Shown here: positions 25,987-33,206 of the stretch, in pieces
Layout of the letters: every line of letters begins with the position of its first letter
How positions within the stretch are numbered: the stretch's first letter is position 1
Origin: Actinokineospora enzanensis DSM 44649
Lineage (GTDB): Bacteria; Actinomycetota; Actinomycetes; Mycobacteriales; Pseudonocardiaceae
DNA: 42,508 nt
Assembly (NCBI RefSeq): GCF_000374445.1
Contig: NZ_KB894448.1
Location: forward strand, 1 to 42,508
Direction: 5' to 3'
Made by a program: the position numbers and the translations under genes
Notes under the pieces: generated by a model
Told to the model about the DNA's origin: nothing
Databases searched by the model: none
The model's input: the letters and a program-made list of their open reading frames with translations, nothing else

Positions 25987-26053
25987 ACGCGGGGAACCGG
26001 GTAGCGGTCCGGGCCGTCTGACCCGAGCGCACCGAACCGCTGAGGGGGCACCC

Positions 26054-26353
26054 GTGTCAGGCGCGAACTACAACCTGCAGGCCATCGAGCAATGCCGCGC
26101 CGCGGTGTCCGGTCAGGTAGGCCCGATGGCGGCCTCCGGGGACGACCTGCCGCGTGACGCCGTTGGTTCGGTTTTCGGCACCCTGCCCAGTTCGGCGGCC
26201 CTGGCCGAGGCGGTGCGCAAGCTGGCGCAGACCGCGAGTACCGAGGTGGACAAAGCGGGCACGCTGCTGGGGACCATCGACCGCGCGTTGGACGCCATCG
26301 GCCAGTCGGTGACCAACAACGAGCAGGCGTCCGCGCAGTCGATGCGGGCCTGA
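26054..26353 (+). CDS. Small PE/WXG100-like helical protein
   Basis: A 99-residue Ala-rich helical protein without signal peptide: NYNLQAIEQCRAAVSGQVGPM, a central turn around SVFGTLPSSAAL, and a second helix TEVDKAGTLLGTIDRALDAIGQSVTNNEQ. Length and helix-turn-helix layout are those of ESX secreted partners, although a strict WXG is absent (SVFG may be the turn). It lies 10 nt upstream of the WXG-transglycosylase gene, the arrangement of EsxB/EsxA-like pairs, so the two may form a secreted heterodimer. The GTG start has GAGGGGG upstream. Confidence 0.72.
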   Translation: MSGANYNLQAIEQCRAAVSGQVGPMAASGDDLPRDAVGSVFGTLPSSAALAEAVRKLAQTASTEVDKAGTLLGTIDRALDAIGQSVTNNEQASAQSMRA

Positions 26354-26363
26354 GGGGGACAGC

Positions 26364-27518
26364 GTGACCGCGAGGGAAGAGGCCGCGGGCCTGGGTGGGG
26401 TCGCCGCGCGGCTGGCGGAGTCGGCGAACAAGGTCTACCAGGCCGACCCGGGCGCCATCGGCGACCTGGGCGCCCGGTTCACCAAGGCGGGCACGGCCTG
26501 CGCGGACTCCGCGGCCAAGATCGACGGCACGGTCAAGCAGCTGGACGGCGCCTGGCAGGGCACCTCTGCGGACGGTTTCGTGGCGTACATGGCCACCTTC
26601 GGCAAGGCGAGCACCTCGGTGCACGACGTGCTCACCGCCGCCGCGGCCGACCTACAGACCGCGGCCTCCGGCCTGGGCGATGCGAAGAGCGCCCTGGAGG
26701 GCATCTTCAGTGAGCTCTGCGGCAACGCGAGAACGTGGCTGAACGCGAATAAGGACGCCACCGAGGAAGAGAAGCGCGGCTACCTCGACAACCTCGCCTC
26801 GGGCTACTCCGGCCGCGTCGAGCAACAGATCCAACACGCCGAGGACGCCGTCGCCACCGCCGCGTCTGCCCTGTCCGGCCACACGCTCAACCCGACTTTC
26901 TCCTCCATTCCGGACCCGAACACCCAGGCCTTCACCCCCACCCCGGGCAAACCGATCGATTGGACCCCGACGCCGCCCGCGGCCACCTCGACGTCCACCG
27001 CGGCGCCGCAGGCCCAGAACGGCAGCCATGCCACCACCAACGGTCACGGCTCCTCCAGCGGCTCCGGCCACAGCGGTGGTGGTGGAGGCGGTGGTGGAGG
27101 CCACGCGGGTGGCGGCGGCGGCCTCGGCTCCAGCGGCGGCCCGCCCGCAGGCCCACCCCCGGGCAACGTCCAGGAATGGATCAGCCAGGCGATCGCCGAA
27201 CTCCGCGCCCGCGGCATCAACGTGACGGAAGCCGACGCCCAGCTGATCTGGGAAATCATCCAGCACGAGTCCGGCGGAAACCCCAACGCGATCAACAACT
27301 GGGATTCGAACGCGGCCAAGGGAACCCCGTCCAAGGGTCTGATGCAATGTATCGACCCCACATTCCAGTCGTACAAGATTGCCGGCCACGACAACATCTG
27401 GAATCCGGTCGACAACATCTGCGCGGGCGTCAACTACGCCATTTCCCGCTACGGCTCCCTCGGCAACGTCCCCGGTATCAAAGCAACCCACGGCGGCGGC
27501 GGTTACGTGGGCTACTAG
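26364..27518 (+). CDS. WXG100 domain fused to a lytic transglycosylase (SLT) domain
   Basis: A 384-residue modular protein. Residues 1-165 form a WXG100-type helical hairpin (turn at W64-Q65-G66 in LDGAWQGTSADGF). Residues 170-265 are a disordered Pro/Thr/Ser linker ending in long Gly/His runs (HSGGGGGGGGGHAGGGGG). Residues 268-384 are a transglycosylase/SLT (goose-lysozyme-like) domain with WEIIQHESGGNPNAINNWDSN, catalytic Glu302, GLMQ and the final NICAGVNYAISRYGS. There is no Sec signal, so export by an ESX system through the WXG domain is inferred, with peptidoglycan cleavage outside the membrane. The GTG start has GAGGGGGA upstream. It is the last gene of the module. Confidence 0.86.
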   Translation: MTAREEAAGLGGVAARLAESANKVYQADPGAIGDLGARFTKAGTACADSAAKIDGTVKQLDGAWQGTSADGFVAYMATFGKASTSVHDVLTAAAADLQTAASGLGDAKSALEGIFSELCGNARTWLNANKDATEEEKRGYLDNLASGYSGRVEQQIQHAEDAVATAASALSGHTLNPTFSSIPDPNTQAFTPTPGKPIDWTPTPPAATSTSTAAPQAQNGSHATTNGHGSSSGSGHSGGGGGGGGGHAGGGGGLGSSGGPPAGPPPGNVQEWISQAIAELRARGINVTEADAQLIWEIIQHESGGNPNAINNWDSNAAKGTPSKGLMQCIDPTFQSYKIAGHDNIWNPVDNICAGVNYAISRYGSLGNVPGIKATHGGGGYVGY

Positions 27519-27738
27519 CCCATCCTGCCAACACTTCTGACCTGCGGACACCCTTCGCAGGCCAGTCTCTTTTCCATTCCAGGTCACCAAACCCACCCCC
27601 TCCGCGCCCCACTACGCAGAACATTACCCGCCCCGTGCGCCGCATTCCCGCACCATTCCCCAATCGAGGGACAGTCGTCCCCATTTTCGCCCGCCACCCC
27701 ACCGCAAAATAGACCCCCGCCCTCCCGGAAGGGGTCCG

Positions 27739-28472
27739 TCAAAGTCGGTTTGTGCTGGTGGGTGTGGGGATTCCGAGCAGGGTGAGTGGTCTTGTGATGT
27801 CTCGGGTCATGGTGCGGAGTGCTTGGGCGATGTTGGTGGTTCCGGTGATGCGCAGGGCGCTGATGGCGAGGTTGCGCAGGGTGGCCATGGCGGGGGTGCG
27901 GTGCCTGTGCGGACCCGGGAGGGGTCTTCGCGGTAGGTGACATCGCGGACCCGGTGCAGCCGGTTCTCGATGTGCCAGTGACCGCGTAGCAGTGTCGCGA
28001 TCTGGGTTGGTGTGGCTTGCTGTGCTGTCAGATCGGTGATTCCGACCCAGGTGTGGGTTTCATGCTTGCCGGTGGCATGGTCGGTGCGTCGGCGGGTGAT
28101 GCGGAAAACCTGTGCCGCGCCAGGGAAGGCGATCTCGTCAGGGGCGGGCAGCAGGTCGAGGGAGCGTTGTTCGGTGCGGCCGTGACCGATGTCGTCGCTC
28201 GATGAGAACTCGGCCGATGTCCAGTCCGGATCGCGCAGCAGGTCGTGCAGGCGACGCAGTTGTTTCTTGGCGACGAACACGTAGTGCCCGCCGCGGCCGG
28301 TGACGTAGCGGGCGTGCTCCCGGGTCGTGTGCAGGGTGTCCGCGGTGATCACCATCCCGGTGAGGTCGGTGACCTGGTCCAGGACCGGAGCGAACCAGGC
28401 GACCTCGCTGTCGCCCCGCGGGACGAGCCGCTGGCCGACGACGATCCCGGTGTGGTGGGTGATCCCGGCCAT
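27739..28472 (-). pseudogene. ISAs1-family transposase, 5'-truncated and frameshifted
   Basis: The main frame encodes the DDE core (ITADTLHTTREHARYVTGRGGHYVFVAKKQ) and GITDLTAQQATPTQIATLLRGHWHIENRLHRVRDVTYREDPSRVRTG, the typical ISAs1/H-repeat 3' half. Near 27886-27900 the frame is lost. The true C-terminus continues in another frame (MATLRNLAISALRITG) to TGA at 27739, so one base has probably been lost in a C-run. The N-terminal third is missing: homology stops abruptly at about 28472, where a different transposase remnant begins on the other strand. Non-functional. Confidence 0.88.
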
Positions 28473-28474
28473 CA

Positions 28475-28804
28475 GATGACATCGACGTCGACCGCCTGTC
28501 CTTCATCCGCTCGTTCCAGGCCATCCGCCGCCAGGTCACCGACCAAGCGGCCTTTCCTCCCGAAACACTCCACACGACCACGACCGACACCATCACCGAG
28601 ATACTCCAACGCCGTAACCCACCACGACGCCACCGAAGCTACCCCCGCGTCGTCAAGAAAAGCCAAAGCCGATACAAGAAACGAAAACCCGACTACGCCC
28701 AAACACGCCACCACGGCCCCGCCCTGACCGTCACCCAAGCACTCAGACCGTACATAATGGACATAACACTCCGAATGGACAGCCCTGACCAGCGCAGATG
28801 CTAA
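28475..28804 (+). pseudogene. C-terminal remnant of an IS4-type transposase
   Basis: On the plus strand 109 codons are open to TAA at 28804, reading DDIDVDRLSFIRSFQAIRRQV at the start and SYPRVVKKSQSRYKKRKPDY later. This is the conserved tail of actinobacterial IS4-family transposases. There is no start codon context and no upstream domain, because the sequence abuts the ISAs1 remnant with only a few bp between. Its AT-richer, Lys-rich codon use differs from the host. It is a dead fragment. Confidence 0.75.
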
Positions 28805-29130
28805 GTAAGTGGCATTGCCCGGGGGCGGGCCCACGCGGGAGATTACGCGAGTCCGGCGGTTGTCAATATAGCCCGCGCAGCTCCTCTTCCTTTGCCCTAA
28901 CCTGCGCAAATAGGATCGCCTCAAGGGCCTGTCTCCGGGCGGGAGGGGCCGGTCCCGCGGCCGGATGTCGATCTTGACGCAGCGACCGGGGAGGAGGTCG
29001 GGATGGTGGCTGGGAAGGATCGGGAGCGGGGGTGAGAAGGACCGGGGTTTCACTTGTGGACAGACGGGAACGTTTGGGGGTGGGATGGACGTTGAGTGGT
29101 CAAGAGTGAGGCTTTGGGGAGGCGGCGGTC
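28805..29130. other. Intergenic region after the transposase scar
   Basis: No ORF with credible codon use or known domain. The base composition changes from the AT-richer IS remnant to host-like GC by about 28900. The last 50 bp carry the GGAGG ribosome binding site and presumed promoter of the small membrane protein gene. Confidence 0.5.
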
Positions 29131-29301
29131 ATGCTTGTGAAGATCATTGGGGCCATCATCGTCATCTGGCTGGCGTTCAGCGTGCTCAGCTTCCTGGTGA
29201 AGGGCGTCGTGGTGCTGCTGGTCGTGGCGGCCGTGGCGACCCTCGGGGTGGCGGCGTACGGGGCGATCAAGGGCGGCTCGCGGAACCGGCAGATCCGCTA
29301 G
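29131..29301 (+). CDS. Small hydrophobic membrane protein
   Basis: A 56-residue ORF with an ATG preceded by GGGGAGG. Nearly the whole length is hydrophobic (VKIIGAIIVIWLAFSVLSFLVKG, then VVVLLVVAAVATLGVAAYG), predicting two membrane helices with a basic C-terminus (GGSRNRQIR). Similar tiny proteins are common in Pseudonocardiaceae and have no known function. Its good ribosome binding site and GC-rich third positions argue that it is real. Confidence 0.65.
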   Translation: MLVKIIGAIIVIWLAFSVLSFLVKGVVVLLVVAAVATLGVAAYGAIKGGSRNRQIR

Positions 29302-29334
29302 CACCGCTGGTCAGACCGCTCGGCCCGAGCGAGG

Positions 29335-29466
29335 ATGGCGGGCGTGTCTGACGAGGAGCCGCGGTTGGCGGCGTGGGAGGCGCGCACCGAGTGGCCCCTA
29401 ACGGGGCTGGCGGTGGTGTTCCTGGTCGCCTACGCGTGGCAGGTGCACAGTGCCGGGCTCGGTTGA
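29335..29466 (+). pseudogene. Possible truncated potassium-channel-like N-terminus
   Basis: A 43-codon ORF whose product, EEPRLAAWEARTEWPLTGLA and then VVFLVAYAWQV, resembles the very N-terminus of actinobacterial two-helix ion channels (RLxxWExRTEWPLxxLAxxFLxAYA). The pore helix and selectivity filter are absent. A short in-phase-like stretch in another frame follows to 29539 (ELGLARLRRQALRDVTNV), perhaps the other end of a deleted gene. The alternative is a genuine small single-helix protein. Confidence 0.4.
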
Positions 29467-29535
29467 CGAGCTCGGCCTGGCCCGTCTCCGTCGCCAGGCA
29501 CTGCGTGATGTCACCAACGTCATGACCCGCAACAG

Positions 29536-30036
29536 CTAGCCGTCGTCCCCACTTCGGCGACGAGGCCGACGGCCGAACGGTCGAGAGAAGCCTGCCCAAG
29601 CACCAGCGAACCGCGGGAAGAAGAGCAAGAGGCCGATCACCGCCGCGAACATGGGCACGGCGATCAACGGGCCGCGCAGCAAGCCGACGGCGGTGGCAGC
29701 CGGGCCACTCAGCACGGTGGCAGGGTTCTCACAGGTGATCGAGCCGGAGCCGGCGACGTCCGAGAGCACGGTCCCCCAGCTCAGGTAACGGGTCCATGTC
29801 CCGTCGGTAGCCGAGGTGATCTCACAACGGAACGTGGTGTCCGGAACGTCGCCCGCACCCCCGGGCCGGAAGACGCCGACCTCGACTCCTTCTTGCAATG
29901 ACGCAGCGTGTCCGGGCCCGGCGGTCTCGCCGTGCCTCAGCAGGAACCAACCCATAGCGATCATCACCGCGGTGATGGCGATCCCGCCGAGGAACAGGAC
30001 CCAGGCAACACGGCGCAGGGGCTTGCGTTCTCCCAT
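29536..30036 (-). CDS. Two-helix membrane protein with extracytoplasmic domain, unknown
   Basis: A 166-residue protein. Helix 1 is WVLFLGGIAITAVMIAMGWFLL (about 12-33), helix 2 is LIAVPMFAAVIGLLLFFPRFAGAW (about 125-148), and between them is a loop of about 90 residues with two cysteines (FRCEITS and ITCENPA) that probably form a disulfide outside the membrane. The basic tail RRPRRRSGDDG is cytoplasmic. The longer open frame upstream is antisense-type noise over the aldolase gene; the ATG giving MGERKPLRR is the likely start. I recognise no family. Confidence 0.68.
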   Translation of the reverse strand: MGERKPLRRVAWVLFLGGIAITAVMIAMGWFLLRHGETAGPGHAASLQEGVEVGVFRPGGAGDVPDTTFRCEITSATDGTWTRYLSWGTVLSDVAGSGSITCENPATVLSGPAATAVGLLRGPLIAVPMFAAVIGLLLFFPRFAGAWAGFSRPFGRRPRRRSGDDG

Positions 30037-30104
30037 CACCCGGCTCGCAGGTTGGCGATGACCATGGCGGCCGCCCGATCCGCCCGGTCGCACCCGGGCC
30101 GAGC

Positions 30105-31142
30105 TCACGCCGCCGGGGCCGGGCTCCGCGCCGCGGTGATGCGGCGCAGCACCTCGGCGATGTCGTGTGCGGGCGCGTCGCGGTGGGTGACGAAGCGGAT
30201 CGCGCCGGGTAGGGCTGTGGCTAGGACGCCCAGCCGGGCCAGTGACTCCAGTGCGGCGGTCGTGTCCGGTACGGCGGCGATCACGATGTTCGTCTCCGGC
30301 GGCCGCACCTCCCAGCCCAGTTCCGCCAGACCGGCGGCCAGTGCGGCGGCGTTCGCGTGGTCCGCCGCCAGGTCGTCCATGCGTTCCAACGCCACCAGTC
30401 CGGTCGCGGCCAGTACGCCGCCCTGGCGGATCCCGCCGCCGAGCATCTTGCGCACTCGGCGAGCCTCCGTGACGAACGAGGACGAGCCGCCCACCAGGGA
30501 GCCCACCGGCGCGCCGAGGCCCTTGCTCAGGCACACCTGCACGCTGTCCACACCCACGGTCAACGCGGCAGGTGGCACGCCTAGGGCCACCGACGCGTTC
30601 CACAGGCGGGCGCCGTCGAGGTGCACGAGCATGCCCGCGTCCCGAGCCGCGGCGACCAGCTGGGCGTGCTCGTCCGGCGGTGTCACCGTGCCGCCCGCGA
30701 AGTTGTGCGTGTTCTCCAGGCACAGCAGCCGTGTGGTCAGTGAGTAGTACGGTGCCGCGGCCGAGGCGTACGCGCGCACGTCGTCCGCCGAGATCCGGCC
30801 CGGCCCGTTGGCCCAGTCCAACGGCTGCGGCATGCCACCGGCCAGCCAAGCGGTGCTGCCCAGCTCCGCCTCCAACACGTGCGCGCCGCGCGGGGCCAGG
30901 AACCGGTCGCCGCGGCGCAGGTGGATGGTGGTGGCGATCAGGTTGCCCATGGTGCCGCTGGGCACCCACAGCGCGGCGGCCACGCCGAGCCGGTCGGCGA
31001 CCTCCTCCTCCAGTCTGCGCATCGTCGGGTCGTGGTCGAGCACGTCGTCGCCCACTTCGGCACCCGACATGGCGACTCGCATGGTCTCGTCCGGCTGGGT
31101 CACGGTGTCCGAGCGGAGATCGATCCGGCGCGCGTAAGTCAC
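30105..31142 (-). CDS. ltaE: Low-specificity L-threonine aldolase
   Basis: PLP-dependent cleavage of L-threonine/allo-threonine to glycine and acetaldehyde (fold type I). The 345-residue length matches. Characteristic segments are DLRSDTVTQPDETMR at the start, VPSGTMGNLIA (phosphate loop), HLDGARLWNA with Asp176 and Arg179 contacting the cofactor, and the Schiff-base Lys207 in QVCLSKGLGAPVGS. The GTG at 31142 places DLRSDT at the usual distance; the longer frame upstream runs over the divergent sigma promoter and is not homologous. Confidence 0.93.
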   Translation of the reverse strand: MTYARRIDLRSDTVTQPDETMRVAMSGAEVGDDVLDHDPTMRRLEEEVADRLGVAAALWVPSGTMGNLIATTIHLRRGDRFLAPRGAHVLEAELGSTAWLAGGMPQPLDWANGPGRISADDVRAYASAAAPYYSLTTRLLCLENTHNFAGGTVTPPDEHAQLVAAARDAGMLVHLDGARLWNASVALGVPPAALTVGVDSVQVCLSKGLGAPVGSLVGGSSSFVTEARRVRKMLGGGIRQGGVLAATGLVALERMDDLAADHANAAALAAGLAELGWEVRPPETNIVIAAVPDTTAALESLARLGVLATALPGAIRFVTHRDAPAHDIAEVLRRITAARSPAPAA

Positions 31143-31276
31143 GATCCGATCACACCACAGCTTTGCCCGCTCGGCCCAGGTCGGGGGTGGCGTATGTCTC
31201 GTCAGGTCACCGTGCAACCGTAGGGTGGGGCACATCCGTCCCCTACCCGTAGCGAGAACGAGCGGAGAGAGTCCGC

Positions 31277-31795
31277 GTGGAGCAACGCGAGGAGCAGGAG
31301 TTCGCGGAATACTTCGCCGCCCGGCGAGACGCCGTGCGCAGGACCGCGTACATGCTCTGCGGCGATTGGCACCGGGCGGACGATCTCGCCCAGACGGCGT
31401 TCGTCGCGCTGCACCGCCGTTGGCGCAAGATCCGGGACCGCGGGGCCCTGGACGCGTATGTGCGCCGGTCGGTGGTGCGGGCGATGATCGACGAGACCCG
31501 GCGGCCGTGGCGGCGGGAACGCCAGGTCGACGCGGTGCCGGAGGTCCCGACCGCCGACACCGAGGTCGGCGAGGCGGTGGCGACCCGATCGGCGCTGCTG
31601 GCCGGGCTGGCCAGGGTGCCACCGCGGCAGCGGGCGGTGCTCGTGCTGCGGTTCCTGGAGGGACTGGACGTGGCGGGGACCGCCGAGATGCTGAGTTGTT
31701 CGGAGGGAACCGTGAAGAGTCAGACCGCGCGCGGTCTCGCCACGCTGCGGGACGTGCTCGGCGACGCGGTTGGCGACCTCAGGTCGACCTCGTGA
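31277..31795 (+). CDS. SigE-family ECF RNA polymerase sigma factor
   Basis: A 172-residue group-4 sigma factor without extra domains. Region 2 is at residues 8-75 (EFAEYFAARRDAVRRTAYMLCGDWHRADDLAQTAFVALHRRW) and region 4 at 105-160 (LARVPPRQRAVLVLRFLEGLDVAGTAEMLSCSEGTVKSQTARGL). The GTG start has GGAGAGAG upstream. A membrane protein gene follows 17 nt later and is probably its cognate anti-sigma factor. It is distinct from the first sigma factor in the window. Confidence 0.88.
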   Translation: MEQREEQEFAEYFAARRDAVRRTAYMLCGDWHRADDLAQTAFVALHRRWRKIRDRGALDAYVRRSVVRAMIDETRRPWRRERQVDAVPEVPTADTEVGEAVATRSALLAGLARVPPRQRAVLVLRFLEGLDVAGTAEMLSCSEGTVKSQTARGLATLRDVLGDAVGDLRSTS

Positions 31796-31812
31796 CGGGG
31801 AGGTGGCGATAG

Positions 31813-32568
31813 GTGGACGAAGGCAAGATCTCCCAGCTGTTCCAGGACGCGGTCCGCGACGTGCCCCCGCCCACGTTCGGCGGTGACGACGTGACCGCGG
31901 AGTCGGCCCGGCTGAACCGCAGGCGCACCGGGATCATCACCGGCTCGGCGTTGGCCCTCGTGGTGCTGGCAGGCGGCGCCACCGCGGTGGTGGCACTGTC
32001 CGGATCCGGGTCCTCAGGTAACAATTCGGTAGCGGCCGCACCCATGGCGACGCCGGATAGTAACGAGACCACTGCTCCGAACGAGGTACCTTCCGACGCC
32101 CCGCGTATCGCGGCGGGGTCGGATTCTGGCTCTCCGTCGGCGACGCCCAAGCAGGGGGGCTCGCCGGGTGGAGAAGTCGGCCCTGGCGCCGACGGCACCC
32201 AGAACGGGTGCGGACCGGCGGACCGGGAGCTCGCTGCTGCCCTCGCGGGCGAGCTCCCGTCCGCCGTTTCCCACACCGATCCGCAGTCCTCGCCGCTGGC
32301 TTGCCCGGCCGGGTCCCGCTCGGCCGCGATGCCGATCACGGACGGTCCGCGCCGCGGCATCATCTCGATCATGCTCACGCCCAAGGGCACCGCGCAGGTG
32401 CAGCAGCCGCCGTGGGGCGACCGGCAGAACGCCGAGGGCATCGTGGTGGTGGCCAAGTCCGGCGCCACGCTGGTGCTCAGCGTGGAAGGCGTGCGTGGCT
32501 CGGTGGCCCCGCCGGTGATCGGCGAGCAGCTGAAGGAGCTGGCCGACAAGGTCGCCAAGCGGTACTGA
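31813..32568 (+). CDS. Putative membrane anti-sigma factor of the adjacent SigE
   Basis: A 251-residue single-pass protein. The cytoplasmic N-terminus (about 40 residues, ISQLFQDAVRDVPPPTFGGDDV) is typical of SigE-partner membrane proteins in Pseudonocardiaceae. One helix (GIITGSALALVVLAGGATAVVAL) is followed by a Ser/Thr/Pro linker and a globular extracytoplasmic domain with two cysteines (NGCGPADREL and LACPAGS). No ZAS zinc motif is seen. The role is inferred from the operon position only. The GTG start has GGAGGTGG upstream. Confidence 0.7.
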   Translation: MDEGKISQLFQDAVRDVPPPTFGGDDVTAESARLNRRRTGIITGSALALVVLAGGATAVVALSGSGSSGNNSVAAAPMATPDSNETTAPNEVPSDAPRIAAGSDSGSPSATPKQGGSPGGEVGPGADGTQNGCGPADRELAAALAGELPSAVSHTDPQSSPLACPAGSRSAAMPITDGPRRGIISIMLTPKGTAQVQQPPWGDRQNAEGIVVVAKSGATLVLSVEGVRGSVAPPVIGEQLKELADKVAKRY

Positions 32569-32604
32569 TCCCGGCGGTACGCCAGGCCCGGCACAATGCC
32601 CGAC

Positions 32605-33195
32605 ATGACCACCGCCAGCACCCCGAAGGGCGAGCGGCGTCGACAGGCGCTCGTCGAGGCCGCCGCCGAGCTGCTCGTCGAAGGCGGGTTCGAGGCGGTG
32701 CGGCACCGCGCCGTCGCGGAGCGCGCCGGGCTGCCGCTGGCGTCCACCACGTACTACTTCGAGTCGTTGGACGAGCTGGTCGGGGCCGCGCTGGAGTTCC
32801 ACGGCCGATCCGAGCTGGCCCGTGGCCGGGCCGTGCTGGCGGAGCTGACGGAGGCGCCGCGCGGGGTGGACCGGCTGGTGGAGCTGGTGCTCGACCAGCT
32901 GCTCGGCCCGGCAGGCGACAACGACGCGGAGGCCGTGCTGCTGCGCTACGAGCGTCTCGTGGCCACCGGGCGCAGGCCGTACCTACGGCCGTTGATGCTG
33001 GATCTGGGTGCTGAGCTGCGGCAGTTGCTGTTGGACACGTGCGCGCGCGCCGGGGCCGAGCTGGACGCCAAGCGGCTGGAGCAGTTGATCGCGTTGGTCG
33101 ACGGGGCGGTGGTGAACGCGCTCATCGAGGTCGACCCGCACCCGCGCGCGGCCGCCCGGCGGATGCTTCGGGAACTGCTCGGACAGTCCCGGTAG
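32605..33195 (+). CDS. TetR/AcrR family transcriptional regulator
   Basis: A 196-residue one-domain-plus-sensor regulator. The N-terminal helix-turn-helix covers about residues 8-55 (RRQALVEAAAELLVEGGFEAVRHRAVAERAGLPLASTTYYFESLDELVGAAL). The C-terminal ligand domain is Leu/Ala/Arg-rich. It is probably leaderless: CACAAT at 32592-32597, then 7 nt, then ATG (an ATG nine nt earlier would lie inside that box). Its TAG stop is the first three bases of the TAGGCT box of purB. A TetR-like gene also lies between purD and purB in mycobacteria. Its target is unknown. Confidence 0.88.
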   Translation: MTTASTPKGERRRQALVEAAAELLVEGGFEAVRHRAVAERAGLPLASTTYYFESLDELVGAALEFHGRSELARGRAVLAELTEAPRGVDRLVELVLDQLLGPAGDNDAEAVLLRYERLVATGRRPYLRPLMLDLGAELRQLLLDTCARAGAELDAKRLEQLIALVDGAVVNALIEVDPHPRAAARRMLRELLGQSR

Positions 33196-33206
33196 GCTGG
33201 CCAGAC

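Noticed and set aside
28472..29053. Minus-strand open frame across the IS scar and the intergenic region
   Set aside because: Composition is shadow-like, it runs over the IS4-type remnant in antisense and has no recognisable domain or ribosome binding site.
29066..29093. GGGAAC...GTT resembling an ECF-sigma promoter before the small membrane gene
   Set aside because: Spacer of 18-19 nt is longer than usual and such short motifs are expected by chance; no second support.
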